64,000 nucleotides of DNA from Paracoccus sp. TOH (GCF_030388245.1 NZ_CP098362.1:589517-653516); one strand, 5' to 3'; positions 32,039-42,794 are shown, counted from the first letter of the stretch. Made by a program: numbers and translations. The notes: a model not told the origin generated them from the letters alone.

Positions 32039-33358
32039 ATGCCGAATTGGTCCAGGTCCTTGTTTGGACAGGTTTGCGTCGCGCTGGTGCTGGGGGTGAT
32101 CGCCGGCTTCTTCGCGCCCGAATTCGCCGCCAAGATGAAACCGCTGGGGGACGGGTTCATCAAGCTGATCAAGATGCTGATCCCCGTCATCGTGTTCTGC
32201 GTCGTGGTGCATGGCATCGCCGGCGCGGGCGACCTGAAAAAGGTCGGCAAGGTCGGCATCCGCGCCATCATCTATTTCGAGATCATCACCACCATCGCCC
32301 TGGCGCTTGGCATCGCCATCGCCTATCTGTTCGGGCCCGGCCACGGCATGAACATCGACGTGAGCCAGCTCGACGCCTCGGCATTGTCGGCCTATGTCGA
32401 CCGCGCGCATGAGGTCAGCAGCGGCGGCACCGTCGAGTTCCTGATGAAGCTGATCCCGACCACGATGATCAGCGGCTTCGCCCAGGGCGACGTGCTGCAG
32501 GTGCTGCTGGTCGCGATCCTGTTCGGCTGCGCCCTGTCGCTGGTGGGCGAGCGCGGCAAGCCGCTGCTGCACATGATCGAGCTGACGGGGGACGTCACCT
32601 TCAAGATCATGGGCTTCATCGTCCGGCTGGCGCCGCTGGGTGTCTTTGGCGCCATCGCCTTCACCGTCGGGCAATACGGCATCGGCTCGCTGGCGCAGCT
32701 GGGCTCGCTGGTCGCGTTGTTCTACGTCACCATCGCCATCTTCGTCTTCGTGGTGCTGGGCTTCGTGATGCGGCTGGCCGGCTTCAGCATCTTCAAGCTG
32801 CTGCGCTACCTGCGCACCGAGATCAGCATCGTCGCCGGCACCGCCTCGAGCGATTCGGTGCTGCCGCAGACCATGCGCAAGCTCGAACATCTGGGCATCA
32901 AGGACTCGACCGTGGGCCTGGTGGTGCCGACGGGCTATTCCTTCAATCTCGACGCCTTCTCGATCTATCTGACGCTGGCGGCGGTGTTCATCGCCCAGGC
33001 GACCAACACGCCGCTGTCCACCATGGACCTGCTGGCCATCCTGGGCGTGGCGCTGGTGACGTCCAAGGGCGCGCATGGGGTGCCGGGCTCGGCCATCGTG
33101 ATCCTGGCCGCAACGCTGGCCGCGATCCCGGCCATTCCCGCCATCGGCCTGGTGCTGGTGCTGTCGGTGGACTGGTTCATGGGCATCGCCCGGGCGCTGG
33201 GGAACTACCTGGGCAATTGCGTCGCCACCGTGGTCGTCGCCTCCTGGGTGGGGGACATCGACCGCGACCGCGCCCGGCGCATCCTTGACGGCGAGGACAT
33301 GCCGGCGCTGGACGTGCTGCAGCAGGACGCCCCGCTGTCGCAGCCCCAGCACGGCTGA
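32039..33358 (+). CDS. dctA: C4-dicarboxylate:cation symporter DctA
   Basis: A 439-residue symporter for succinate, fumarate and malate. DAACS-family segments are KMLIPVIVFCVVVHGIAGAG, TSSDSVLPQTMRKLE-type (here GTASSDSVLPQTMRKLEHLG, the serine-rich reentrant hairpin), VPTGYSFNLDAFSIYLTLAA and TSKGAHGVPGSAIVILAATL. The start at 32039 follows AGGGAGG. The length matches DctA. A Rho-independent terminator follows. The divergent LysR gene replaces the usual DctBD pair here, at least locally. Confidence 0.95.
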   Translation: MPNWSRSLFGQVCVALVLGVIAGFFAPEFAAKMKPLGDGFIKLIKMLIPVIVFCVVVHGIAGAGDLKKVGKVGIRAIIYFEIITTIALALGIAIAYLFGPGHGMNIDVSQLDASALSAYVDRAHEVSSGGTVEFLMKLIPTTMISGFAQGDVLQVLLVAILFGCALSLVGERGKPLLHMIELTGDVTFKIMGFIVRLAPLGVFGAIAFTVGQYGIGSLAQLGSLVALFYVTIAIFVFVVLGFVMRLAGFSIFKLLRYLRTEISIVAGTASSDSVLPQTMRKLEHLGIKDSTVGLVVPTGYSFNLDAFSIYLTLAAVFIAQATNTPLSTMDLLAILGVALVTSKGAHGVPGSAIVILAATLAAIPAIPAIGLVLVLSVDWFMGIARALGNYLGNCVATVVVASWVGDIDRDRARRILDGEDMPALDVLQQDAPLSQPQHG

Positions 33359-33424
33359 CGAAGTCGCCTCGCGGGTCCGGCCGGTTCTGCGCGACAGCGC
33401 CGGCCGGCCCCGCCGAGAAGACGG

Positions 33425-33460
33425 CCTGCGCCTTCCCTCCCGGTGGCGCAGGTCTTTTCG
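33425..33460 (+). terminator. Terminator after dctA
   Basis: CCTGCGCC pairs with GGCGCAGG around a 12-base loop, extended by further G-T and G-C pairs, followed by TCTTTTCG. It lies just before the convergent LysR stop and may serve both. Confidence 0.6.
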
Positions 33461-33462
33461 CG

Positions 33463-34365
33463 TCAGGGCAGCCCGGCCGCGAAGCCTTCGTCGGTCAGGA
33501 TGCCGATCAGCGCCTGCACCGCCCGCGTGCGATAGCGCCGCGGATTGGTCAGCAGCGAGAAGGGCCGCTCGGCCCCGTCCAGCGGCAGGGTGCGGATCCA
33601 GCCCGAGGCGGCCGGCCGCGCCACCGCGCGCTGCGACAGCGCCGCCAAGCACTGGCTGGCGGCCACGGCGCCCAGCACCGCCTCGTTCGAGGGCAATTCC
33701 AGCGCCACCGGCAGCGCGGCCACGGAAAGCCCCTGCCCGCCCAGCCAGGCCTCGAATTCCGAGCGCGTGCCCGAGCCCGGCTCGCGCAACACCCAGCTTT
33801 GCGCGGCCAGCGCGGCCGGCGGCGGCGCGTCGCGCCCGACCCAGGGATGCCCGGCGCCCATGACCAGCACCAGCCGGTCGCGCGCCACCACCTGCCGGTG
33901 CAGCTCGCCATGCGCCACCGCCCCCTCGACGAGCCCCAGATCGGCGCCGCCCTCCTGCACCGCATCGGCGACCTGGGTGGTGTTGCTGACCGTCAGGCGC
34001 AGTTCGATCCCCGGATGCATCTCGCGCAGCGCCACCAGCCGCGGCGGCAGCCAGTAGCTGGCGACGGTCTGGCTGGCATGGACCCGCAAGCGCCCGCGCG
34101 GCTCGCGCGCCAGATCCTCCAGCACCATCTCGGCGGTCTCGGCGCGGTCCAGCACGGCGCGGGCCTCGGCCATGAAGGCCTCGCCCGTCTCGGTCAGCAC
34201 GATGCGCCGCCCCACCCGGTCGAAGAACCGCACGCGATGCCGCGCCTCGAGCGCCGAGACAGCGGCGCTGACCGCCGATTGCGTCAGGTTCAACGCCTCG
34301 GCCGCGCGGGTGACATGCTGGCGTTCGGCCACGGCCAGGAAGATGCGGAGCTGTTCCAGGGTCAT
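33463..34365 (-). CDS. LysR-family regulator, YeiE-like
   Basis: A 300-residue regulator: winged helix (LEQLRIFLAVAERQHVTRAA, then EALNLTQSAVSAAVSALEAR) and an effector domain with the CysB/YeiE signature LREPGSGTRSEFEAWLGGQ. It is divergent from a yeiH-type gene. YeiE relatives sense sulfite and control yeiH and sulfite handling, so that role is likely here. Confidence 0.85.
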   Translation of the reverse strand: MTLEQLRIFLAVAERQHVTRAAEALNLTQSAVSAAVSALEARHRVRFFDRVGRRIVLTETGEAFMAEARAVLDRAETAEMVLEDLAREPRGRLRVHASQTVASYWLPPRLVALREMHPGIELRLTVSNTTQVADAVQEGGADLGLVEGAVAHGELHRQVVARDRLVLVMGAGHPWVGRDAPPPAALAAQSWVLREPGSGTRSEFEAWLGGQGLSVAALPVALELPSNEAVLGAVAASQCLAALSQRAVARPAASGWIRTLPLDGAERPFSLLTNPRRYRTRAVQALIGILTDEGFAAGLP

Positions 34366-34467
34366 GCGCCATTCATAAGAAAAATCGAACGATATGGCAA
34401 ATACAATGCGATGGATTGAACGTCACATCAGGATCATGTTCCGCATCACAGACAAAGGAGCGAAACC

Positions 34468-35487
34468 ATGTCCTCGACCGATCAGGGTCAGCAAAATTCC
34501 CCTGCCATCACCGGCTGGCTGGGCGCCATCCTGCCGGGGCTGGGACTGACTTTCGCCATCGCCGTGGCGGCGACGGCGGTGCAGCGGGTCTCGGGCATCC
34601 CGGCGCTCAGCCCGCTGGTGGTGGCGATGGTGCTGGGCATGATGCTGCGCAACCTGCTGGGCACGCCCGCAGCGGCGCGACCGGGCATCGCCTTTTCGCT
34701 GCGCCGGGTGCTGCGCTTTGCCATCGTGCTGCTGGGCTTCCAACTGACGCTGGAACAGCTGCGCGCGGTCGGCCTGCCGGGGCTGGCGGTGATCTCGATG
34801 ACGCTGGCCGCCACCTTCGTCTTTACCAAATGGGCCGGGCGGGCGCTGGGGGTCGAGGCGCGGCTGGCCGAGCTGATCGCGGCCGGCACCTCGGTCTGCG
34901 GCGCCTCGGCGGTGATCGCCACCAACACCGTCACCCGCGGCTCGGACGAGGACGTGGCCTATGCCATCGCCTGCGTGACGGTCTTCGGTTCGCTCTCGAT
35001 GCTGGCCATGCCGGTGCTGGGCGAAATGCTGGCGATGGGCCCGGCGCATTACGGCATCTGGGTCGGCGCGACCGTGCACGAGGTGGCGCAGGTGGTCGGC
35101 ACCGGTTTCCAGCACGGCGCCGAGGCCGGGCAGGCCGCCACCGTCGCCAAGCTCAGCCGGGTCATCATGCTGGCGCCGCTGATCCTGGGGCTGGGCGCGC
35201 TGGCCCGGCGGCGCGGCGGCGAGGCGCATGGCGCGGCGCCGACCCCCTGGTTCGTGCTGGGCTTCGTCGCGGTCGTGCTGCTGAACAGCGCCCTGCCGTT
35301 GCCCGAAGCGTTGCAGGCCGAGGTCGTCCGCCTGACCGCCTTCCTGCTGACCATGGCGCTGGCCGCGATGGGGCTGGAGACCGACATCCGCAAGCTGCGC
35401 GCCAAGGGCATCCGGCCGCTGGCGCTTGGCGCGCTGGCCTGGCTGTTCATCTCGACCCTGGGCCTCGGGCTGGTGACGCTGATCTGA
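34468..35487 (+). CDS. YeiH/UPF0324-family putative sulfate/sulfite exporter
   Basis: A 339-residue membrane protein with about ten helices. Family marks are LSPLVVAMVLGMMLRNLLGT, RPGIAFSLRRVLRFAIVLLG, the AGTSVCGASAVIAT motif, YGIWVGATVHEVAQVVGTGF and the ETDIRKLRAKGIRP loop near the end. The transported anion is not proven; its pairing with YeiE suggests sulfite or sulfur anions. A site (AAAGGAG) lies upstream. Confidence 0.9.
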   Translation: MSSTDQGQQNSPAITGWLGAILPGLGLTFAIAVAATAVQRVSGIPALSPLVVAMVLGMMLRNLLGTPAAARPGIAFSLRRVLRFAIVLLGFQLTLEQLRAVGLPGLAVISMTLAATFVFTKWAGRALGVEARLAELIAAGTSVCGASAVIATNTVTRGSDEDVAYAIACVTVFGSLSMLAMPVLGEMLAMGPAHYGIWVGATVHEVAQVVGTGFQHGAEAGQAATVAKLSRVIMLAPLILGLGALARRRGGEAHGAAPTPWFVLGFVAVVLLNSALPLPEALQAEVVRLTAFLLTMALAAMGLETDIRKLRAKGIRPLALGALAWLFISTLGLGLVTLI

Positions 35488-35554
35488 GTCTTCGGCATTG
35501 AGCGGCCCGGCCGCGATGCCTAGATTGGGCGCGATCCTTCGAGGGACCGCGCCC

Positions 35555-36385
35555 ATGGCCTTGCAGCCCGCCGACACCCGCCCGCTGACCCGGCGCGAGA
35601 CCGAGGTCCGCCGCTTCGTCCGCGCCCGCTATGGTCTGCGCGGCACGCTGGCGCTGCATCGCCATGCCCTTGGCCCCGACCTGCTGCGCGCACCGGTCAA
35701 CGTCATGCTGTCGCCGCTGTTCCTGCTGGTGCGGCTGGTCGCGCCGCTGTTGCGGCGCATCGGGCTGGTCCGGGCCGGCGACTGGCTGGCGCGCCGGCAG
35801 ATCTTCCTGACCTCCGACGTGGCGCAGCGGATCGAGGCGGATCTGGCCGGCTTCATCGACGACCTGGCGGAACAGGACCTGGCCCCCAGGGCGCCGCCCG
35901 AGACCGTGGCCCGCGCCGTCTCGGACTATGCCGAGACCCGCAACGCGGTCTCCGAGATCACCACCTCACTGCTGGTTCTGCTTTCGGGGCTTCTGCTGTT
36001 CCACCGCGCCACGCCCGGGGTGATCTCGCTGGCCGGGCCGATCGCGCAGCTGCGGGCGCAGACGCAGGCGGTCGAGGATTTCGCGCTGGGAAGCTGGGCC
36101 GGGCGCATGTGGTATGGCGCCTTCCCGCGCGAGCTGTCCACCGTCGAGGTGGTGCTGACCGGCGTGGTTCTGGCCATGCTCGCCTCGGTCCTGACCACCT
36201 TTGCCGGGCTGGTCGCCGATCCGGTGCAGACGATGACCGGCACCCATCGCCGCCGCATCATGCGGCTGCTGCAGCGGCTGGACCGCGCCGGCACCGCGCC
36301 GGCACTGGAGCGCGAGCATCTTCTGGCGCGGCTGGGCGACCTGTCGGATGCGGCGATCAGCCTGTGGCGCAGCTTCCGGGGCTAG
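35555..36385 (+). CDS. DUF6635 membrane-associated protein
   Basis: A 276-residue protein of a rhodobacterial family (DUF6635). Two or three hydrophobic stretches are visible (VMLSPLFLLVRLVAPLLRRI, TSLLVLLSGLLLFHRATPGV and VVLTGVVLAMLASVLTTFAG), and the C-terminal domain ends in RIMRLLQRLDRAGTAP. The ATG at 35555 follows a GAGG and avoids a Pro-rich extension. Function unknown. Its stop overlaps the stop of the SDR remnant on the other strand. Confidence 0.75.
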   Translation: MALQPADTRPLTRRETEVRRFVRARYGLRGTLALHRHALGPDLLRAPVNVMLSPLFLLVRLVAPLLRRIGLVRAGDWLARRQIFLTSDVAQRIEADLAGFIDDLAEQDLAPRAPPETVARAVSDYAETRNAVSEITTSLLVLLSGLLLFHRATPGVISLAGPIAQLRAQTQAVEDFALGSWAGRMWYGAFPRELSTVEVVLTGVVLAMLASVLTTFAGLVADPVQTMTGTHRRRIMRLLQRLDRAGTAPALEREHLLARLGDLSDAAISLWRSFRG

Positions 36386-36648
36386 GTCTTGCAGATCGAA
36401 TTGCCGCCGCCATCCGCCAGCATGGCGCTGCCGGCCACAAAGCTGGCGTGATCCGCCAGCCCGGACCAGCGCCCGGGCATGCCTGGCGCGGTGCCCGCGC
36501 CGGCCAGCATCCCGGCCGCGCCGCCCGCCGCCACGATCCGCGCGACGCGATCCCGCAACCGTTTCTCGCGCCGGGCAGCAAGGCCCAGCCGCGGCCCTGA
36601 CGCGCTGGAGGCTCCGGCGTCGATGATGGTCTTGTCTTGCAGCGGCAT
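36382..36648 (-). pseudogene. Short-chain dehydrogenase gene with its middle deleted
   Basis: An open 88-residue frame made of two ends of an SDR. The start, MPLQDKTIIDAGASSASGPR then LGLAARREKRL, matches the usual K-TxxxTGASSGIG and LAARRxxRL strands. The last part (DHASFVAGSAMLADGGGNSI then CKT) matches the SDR C-terminus F(V/I)TGxxxxVDGG. About 160 residues, including the NNAG strand and the catalytic Ser and Tyr-x3-Lys, are missing. The TGxxxGxG cofactor loop is also altered. It cannot be an active dehydrogenase. Confidence 0.7.
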
Positions 36649-36824
36649 AGGTCGTCCCTGCCGGCGATCGGCCCGGAATCCGGCGGGACAATCTCCGCCC
36701 GGAGCCCCGTTTCTTGCCGCCGAAACCCCAGGCCGGGAATCCGGTCTCTACCAGATATTTGGGGATACTTCGCCTTTCCCACTAGATATGGATTGACCGG
36801 CCGTTCCGGCCATGGCTTATTGGC

Positions 36825-36982
36825 GGGGTCATGGTCAACCCGGAGCGATCCGGGGACGAAGAGGGAAGCCGGTGCGAATCCGGCACTGCCCCCGCAGCTG
36901 TAAGCGGAGAGCGACGTTGGAGCACCACTGGGCAACCGGGAAGGCCAGCCGAGCCGAGACCTGCGAGTCAGAAGACCTGCCA
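36825..36982 (+). ncRNA. Cobalamin (B12) riboswitch
   Basis: The classic conserved core is present: GGGAAGCCGGTGCGAATCCG, then CACTGCCCCCGCAGCTGTAA, a CACTGGG, CGGGAAGGC, and at the end the B12 box (GTCAGAAGACCTGCC, 36968-36982 or thereabouts). A G-rich hairpin (GGCCGTTCCGGCC) lies just before. It is 107 bases upstream of nrdH. With adenosylcobalamin bound it should reduce nrdHIEF expression, so this RNR is used when B12, and hence a B12-dependent class II RNR, is unavailable. Confidence 0.92.
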
Positions 36983-37089
36983 TGACGCGACAGGACGAAA
37001 CCGCGCGGCGGGCGCGGGCCGGACCGGTTCGGAGGGGCGCTGCCTTCGGCCGCGGCCTGCCTTTGCCGCGACCATGAAGGAGCAGAGGC

Positions 37090-37311
37090 ATGACCATCAC
37101 CGTTTATTCCAAGCCCGCCTGCGTGCAATGCACCGCCACCACCCGCGCCCTGGACGCGCGCGGCCTGGATTATCACCTGGTCGACCTGACCGAGGATGAC
37201 GCGGCGATGGAACTGGTCACTTCGCTGGGTTATCGTCAGGCGCCGGTCGTCGTCGCCGGCGAGGCGCATTGGGCCGGTTTCCGCCCCGACATGATCGGCC
37301 GGCTGTCGTAA
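37090..37311 (+). CDS. nrdH: NrdH glutaredoxin-like electron donor
   Basis: A 73-residue redoxin: [20 protein letters not shown] has the redox pair C11/C14 (CVQC), and [11 protein letters not shown] and [18 protein letters not shown] are NrdH hallmarks. It reduces the class Ib ribonucleotide reductase. It is the first gene after the riboswitch, with AAGGAG upstream. Confidence 0.95.
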   Translation: MTITVYSKPACVQCTATTRALDARGLDYHLVDLTEDDAAMELVTSLGYRQAPVVVAGEAHWAGFRPDMIGRLS

Positions 37312-37316
37312 GGACC

Positions 37317-37745
37317 GTGGACGGGTCCGGGGTCAGGCTGGTCTATTATTCCTCGGCCTCGGGGAACACGGCGCGTTTCGTGGCGCGGCTCGGCTGGTCG
37401 GCCGGGCGCATCCCGCTCTCGCCCCGCGACGCGATGCCGGCGCCCGTCCTGCCCTATGTGCTGATCTGCCCGACCTATGCCGACGGTACGGGTCGGGGCG
37501 CGGTGCCGAAACAGGTGATCCGCTTTCTCAACGACCCGGGCAGCCGGGGGTTGCTGCGCGGCGTCATCGCCGCCGGCAACCGGAATTTCGGCGCCACCTA
37601 TGCCTTGGCCGGTCGGGTGATTTCTGACAAGTGCAACGTTCCCGTGCTGTATCGATTCGAGCTGGCGGGGACTGATCTGGACATTTCCCGCGTTCGGGCG
37701 GGGCTGCATGAATTCTGGGGGACGGAATGCTTGACGATGGCGTAA
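37317..37745 (+). CDS. nrdI: NrdI flavodoxin-like protein
   Basis: A 142-residue flavodoxin-fold protein. The start is GTG at 37317, with AAGGA before it. [20 protein letters not shown] is the FMN phosphate loop, [20 protein letters not shown] is another, and [20 protein letters not shown], with [16 protein letters not shown], the typical NrdI end. It supplies oxidant for the Mn(III)2-tyrosyl cofactor of NrdF. It overlaps nrdE by 19 bases. Confidence 0.95.
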   Translation: MDGSGVRLVYYSSASGNTARFVARLGWSAGRIPLSPRDAMPAPVLPYVLICPTYADGTGRGAVPKQVIRFLNDPGSRGLLRGVIAAGNRNFGATYALAGRVISDKCNVPVLYRFELAGTDLDISRVRAGLHEFWGTECLTMA

Positions 37746-39853
37746 AGGCCGAGCTGGACTATCACGCGCTGAACGCGATGCTGAACCTTTACGACGGCGA
37801 GGGGAAGATCCGCTTCGACGCCGACCGCAAGGCCGCGCGGCAGTATTTCCTGCAGCACGTCAATCAGAACACCGTCTTCTTCCACAACCTCGACGAGAAG
37901 CTGCGCTATCTGGTCGACGAGGGCTATTACGAGCCCGAGGTGCTGGACCAGTATTCCAAGAACTTTCAGCGCGCGATCTGGGATGCCGCCTATCAGAAGA
38001 AGTTCCGTTTCCCGACCTTCCTGGGCGCGTTCAAATATTACACCAGCTACACGCTGAAGACCCGCGACGGCCAGCGCTACCTGGAACGCTACGAGGACCG
38101 CGTGGTCATGGTCGCCCTGACACTGGCGCGCGGCGACGAGGGCCTCGCCATGCGGTTCATGGATGAAATGCTCTCCGGCCGTTTCCAGCCGGCGACGCCC
38201 ACGTTCCTCAATGCCGGCAAGAAATCGCGCGGCGAGCTGATCTCGTGCTTCCTGCTGCGGCTTGAAGACAACATGGAGAGTATCGGCCGCTCGATCAACT
38301 CGGCGCTGCAGCTGTCGAAACGCGGCGGCGGCGTGGCGCTGATGCTGACCAACCTGCGCGAGGCCGGGGCGCCGATCAAGGGCATCGAGAACCAGTCCTC
38401 GGGCGTCATCCCGGTGATGAAGCTCCTAGAGGATTCGTTCAGCTATGCCAACCAGCTGGGCGCGCGGCAGGGCGCCGGCGCCGTCTATCTGAACGCGCAT
38501 CACCCCGACATCCTGCGCTTCCTGGACACCAAGCGCGAGAATGCCGACGAGAAGATCCGCATCAAGACGCTGAGCCTGGGCGTGGTGATCCCCGACGTGA
38601 CCTTCGAACTGGCCAAGAAGAACGCCGACATGTACCTGTTTTCGCCCCACGACGTCGAGCGGGTCTATGGCATGCCCTTCTCGGAAATTTCGGTCACCGA
38701 GAAATATGCCGAGATGGTCGACGACAAACGCATCAGGAAGAAGAAGATCAACGCGCGAGAGTTCTTCCAGACCATCGCCGAGATCCAGTTCGAAAGCGGC
38801 TATCCCTATATCATGTTCGAGGACACGGTGAACCGCGCCAATCCCGTGCATGGCCGCATCAGCATGTCGAACCTGTGCAGCGAGATCCTGCAGGTGAACG
38901 AGGCGAGCGCGTTCAACGAGGATCTGAGCTATGCCCACTTGGGCACTGATATTTCGTGCAATCTCGGCTCGCTGAACATCGCCGCGACCATGGACGGGCC
39001 GGATTTCGGCGCCACGGTCGAGGCGGCGATCCGGGCGCTGACCGCGGTGTCGGAAATGTCCTCGATCGACTCGGTCCCCTCGATCCGCCGCGGCAATGAC
39101 GAGGCGCATGCCGTCGGTCTTGGCCAGATGAACCTGCACGGCTTCCTTGCCCGCGAGCGCATTCATTACGGCAGCCCCGAGGGTGTCGAGTTCACCAGCG
39201 TTTATTTCGCCGCCGTCGCCTATCACGCCATCCGGGCCTCGAACCTGCTGGCGCAGGAAAAGGGCCGGACCTTCAAAGATTTCGAGAAGTCGAACTATGC
39301 CGACGGCTCGTTCTTCGACACATATACCGAGCGCGACTGGCTGCCGGTTTCGGCCGATGTCGTGCGGGTGTTCGAGGGCATCACCCTGCCCACGCGTGAG
39401 GATTGGACGGCGCTGAAGCAATCGGTGATGCAGCACGGGCTTTACAACCGCAATCTGCAGGCGGTGCCGCCCACCGGCTCGATCAGCTATATCAACAACT
39501 CGACCAGCTCGATCCACCCGATCGTGGCCAAGATCGAGATCCGCAAGGAAGGCAAGATCGGCCGGGTCTATTATCCCGCCGCCTTCATGTCGAACGAGAA
39601 CATCGACTATTACCGCGACGCCTACGAGATCGGCCCCGAGGCGATCATCGACACCTATGCCGCCGCGACCGAACATGTCGACCAGGGCCTGTCGCTGACG
39701 CTGTTCTTCCCGGCCGAGGCGACGACGCGCGACATCAACCGCGCCCAGATCTACGCCTGGAAAAAGGGCATCAAGACGATCTATTACATCCGGCTGCGCC
39801 AGACCGCGCTGGAAGGCACCGAGGTGCAGGGCTGCGTGTCCTGCACGCTGTGA
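37727..39853 (+). CDS. nrdE: Class Ib ribonucleotide reductase large subunit NrdE
   Basis: A 708-residue catalytic subunit reducing ribonucleoside diphosphates. Substrate cysteines are in [13 protein letters not shown] and in SDLGSL-type NLGSLNIA; the radical Cys is in [10 protein letters not shown]. The C-terminal pair is CVSC (GCVSCTL). No N-terminal ATP-cone is present (the sequence starts [19 protein letters not shown]), as expected for Ib. The full length agrees with the family. Confidence 0.97.
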   Translation: MLDDGVKAELDYHALNAMLNLYDGEGKIRFDADRKAARQYFLQHVNQNTVFFHNLDEKLRYLVDEGYYEPEVLDQYSKNFQRAIWDAAYQKKFRFPTFLGAFKYYTSYTLKTRDGQRYLERYEDRVVMVALTLARGDEGLAMRFMDEMLSGRFQPATPTFLNAGKKSRGELISCFLLRLEDNMESIGRSINSALQLSKRGGGVALMLTNLREAGAPIKGIENQSSGVIPVMKLLEDSFSYANQLGARQGAGAVYLNAHHPDILRFLDTKRENADEKIRIKTLSLGVVIPDVTFELAKKNADMYLFSPHDVERVYGMPFSEISVTEKYAEMVDDKRIRKKKINAREFFQTIAEIQFESGYPYIMFEDTVNRANPVHGRISMSNLCSEILQVNEASAFNEDLSYAHLGTDISCNLGSLNIAATMDGPDFGATVEAAIRALTAVSEMSSIDSVPSIRRGNDEAHAVGLGQMNLHGFLARERIHYGSPEGVEFTSVYFAAVAYHAIRASNLLAQEKGRTFKDFEKSNYADGSFFDTYTERDWLPVSADVVRVFEGITLPTREDWTALKQSVMQHGLYNRNLQAVPPTGSISYINNSTSSIHPIVAKIEIRKEGKIGRVYYPAAFMSNENIDYYRDAYEIGPEAIIDTYAAATEHVDQGLSLTLFFPAEATTRDINRAQIYAWKKGIKTIYYIRLRQTALEGTEVQGCVSCTL

Positions 39854-39864
39854 CGGCCTTGGCG

Positions 39865-40900
<1,036 letters not shown>

Positions 40901-40904
40901 CGCC

Positions 40905-41816
40905 TCAACCCAGGCCGGCGGCCCGGCTCTGGTCGTCCAGTGCCGCGACGGTCCGGACGGTCAGCGCTTGCGGCGGCGGCGGTTCCAGATCGCCCCAGCC
41001 GCGCTCCAACGCCGCCTCGGGGCCAAAAACCGAGGCGCGGGGGATGCTTTCCAGTTCCTGCCAGGTCACCGGGCAGGCCACCGGCGCCCCCGGCCGGGCG
41101 CGGATCGAGAAGGGCGCGATGGCGGTGGCGCCGCGTTCGTTCCGCAGCCAGTCGATGAAGATCCGGCCGCTGCGCCCGGCCTTGGCCATGCCGGCGGTGA
41201 AACGCTCGGGTTGCCGCCCGGCGGCCAGTACCGCCACACCGCGGGCGAAGTGCTTCAGCCGGTCCCAGCCCAGGATGCGGCGCAGCGGCACCACCAGGTG
41301 GATGCCCTTGCCGCCGGTCAGCAGCGGCCACGCGGCCAGCCCCAGATCCGCGAGCAGGTCGCGCAGGTCCAGCGCCGCACCGCGCACCGCGGCGAAGTCC
41401 AGCGCCTCGTCGGGATCGAAGTCCAGCACCAGCCGGTCGGGCCGGTCCAGCCGATCGCGATGCGCCGCCCAGAGGTGGAACTCGACGCTGCCCATCTGCA
41501 CCGCGCCGACGATGCCGGCGGCGTCGGTGACATAGGCATAGGGCGCCGCGGCGCCGTCGCTTTCGGTGATCTCGACCGTCTTCACCGCCTTGGGGAAGCC
41601 CTTGCCGGGGTGTTTCTGGAAGAATCGCTCGCCGGCCATGCCCTCGGGCAGGCGCAGAAGCGACAGGGGGCGGTCGGCCATCTCGCGCAACATCGGTCCG
41701 GCCACCGCCTGATAGTAACGCGCCAGATCCGCCTTGGTCAGGCGCGGCTGATCGAAGATCACCCGCTTGCCGCTGCTGACGGGGATTCCGGCGATCCGGA
41801 TCGCATCCTGGGTCAT
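40905..41816 (-). CDS. Stand-alone LigD polymerase (PrimPol) domain
   Basis: A 303-residue protein of the LigD polymerase family. The metal-binding DxD is in LVLDFDPDE, the nucleotide-binding motif is GGKGIHLVVPL and IDWLRNERGATAIAPFSIRA is another family block. No ligase or nuclease domain is attached. It is probably a primase-polymerase that fills ends in Ku-dependent repair. It is convergent with nrdF. The start at 41816 has GGAGGGA-type purines upstream. Confidence 0.9.
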   Translation of the reverse strand: MTQDAIRIAGIPVSSGKRVIFDQPRLTKADLARYYQAVAGPMLREMADRPLSLLRLPEGMAGERFFQKHPGKGFPKAVKTVEITESDGAAAPYAYVTDAAGIVGAVQMGSVEFHLWAAHRDRLDRPDRLVLDFDPDEALDFAAVRGAALDLRDLLADLGLAAWPLLTGGKGIHLVVPLRRILGWDRLKHFARGVAVLAAGRQPERFTAGMAKAGRSGRIFIDWLRNERGATAIAPFSIRARPGAPVACPVTWQELESIPRASVFGPEAALERGWGDLEPPPPQALTVRTVAALDDQSRAAGLG

Positions 41817-41864
41817 GCTTCCCTCCTGGCGGGTCAACGCCGCCGGGCCGGGTCGGTTCACCGC

Positions 41865-42794
41865 TCAGTCGTCGAGGCGCGGCAGGAAGCCGCCTTGCTG
41901 GGCCAGGATATGGTCATGCACGCGCTGCCCGGCCGGGGACAGCACCATGTCTTCGCGCTTGAGCAGGAACCAGCTGCGCTGGATCGGCAGGCCGATGGCC
42001 CTGATCGCCACCAGCCGCCCCGAGCGCAGTTCCTCGGTCACGGTATGCTGCGAGATCAGCGCGATGCCGAGCCCGGCGATCACCGCCTGCTTGATGGTTT
42101 CGTTGGTGCCCATCTCGACCATGCGCCAGGGCGTGCCGTCGCCGATGCGGTCCAGGAAGCGCGTCATCAGGATCCGGGTGCCCGAGCCCGGCTCGCGCGC
42201 CAGAAAGGTCTCGGCCAGCAGGTCCTGGGGCATGACCGGGTCGGCCGAGACCAGCGGATGATCTGGCGGCGCCACGATGATATGCGGATGCGGGCCGACC
42301 GGCTCGGCCTGCACGGCCGGGTTGCGCGGCGGCCGGCCCATGATCGCCAGGTCCAGGGCCCGCGACTGCAGCCACTGGATCACGCTGTCGCGGTTGCCGA
42401 TGCGCAGCGTCACCTCGACCTCGGGCAGCGCCCGGCGCAGCGCGGCCACCAGTCGCGGGGCAAAATATTTCCCGGTCGAGACCACCCCCAGCGAGACATT
42501 GCCGACATGGCCGCTTTTCAGCGCCGCCACGCGGCGGGCGCAGCCTTCCAGCGCCACGGCGATCTGCGCCTCGGCCGCCAGCACCGCCCGACCCTCGTCG
42601 GTGGCCAGGAACACGCCATGCTCGCCGCGCATGACCAGCGGCGCCGCCATCAGTTCCTCGAGCGCGCGCAACTGGCCATGCACCGCCGGCGGACTGAGGC
42701 GAAGGTCGGCGGCGGCCGCGGTCAGCGAACCGTTCTCGACCACGGCGCGCAGGGCGCGCAATTGGCGCAGGGTGATGGCATCGACCCGGGTCAT
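41865..42794 (-). CDS. cbbR: CbbR, LysR-type regulator of the Calvin cycle operon
   Basis: A 309-residue regulator. Its winged helix (residues about 6-66: AITLRQLRALRAVVENGSLT, then AAAADLRLSPPAVHGQLRAL) and effector domain (LGVVSTGKYFAPRLVAALRR) match CbbR, including PPRNPAVQAEPVGPHPHIIV. It is divergent from cbbF. CbbR proteins activate cbb operons in response to NADPH, RuBP or ATP. The start codon lies in an inverted repeat that may be its own operator. Confidence 0.93.
   Translation of the reverse strand: MTRVDAITLRQLRALRAVVENGSLTAAAADLRLSPPAVHGQLRALEELMAAPLVMRGEHGVFLATDEGRAVLAAEAQIAVALEGCARRVAALKSGHVGNVSLGVVSTGKYFAPRLVAALRRALPEVEVTLRIGNRDSVIQWLQSRALDLAIMGRPPRNPAVQAEPVGPHPHIIVAPPDHPLVSADPVMPQDLLAETFLAREPGSGTRILMTRFLDRIGDGTPWRMVEMGTNETIKQAVIAGLGIALISQHTVTEELRSGRLVAIRAIGLPIQRSWFLLKREDMVLSPAGQRVHDHILAQQGGFLPRLDD

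Noticed and set aside
31880..34372. Long minus-strand frame (about 830 codons) across dctA and the YeiE-like gene
   Set aside because: It is antisense to dctA and out of frame with the LysR gene. No domain or ribosome site.
36755..36785. Possible fifth copy of the GGGTATTTG repeat (GATATTTGGGGATACTTCG)
   Set aside because: Only part of the core matches, and no hairpin precedes it.
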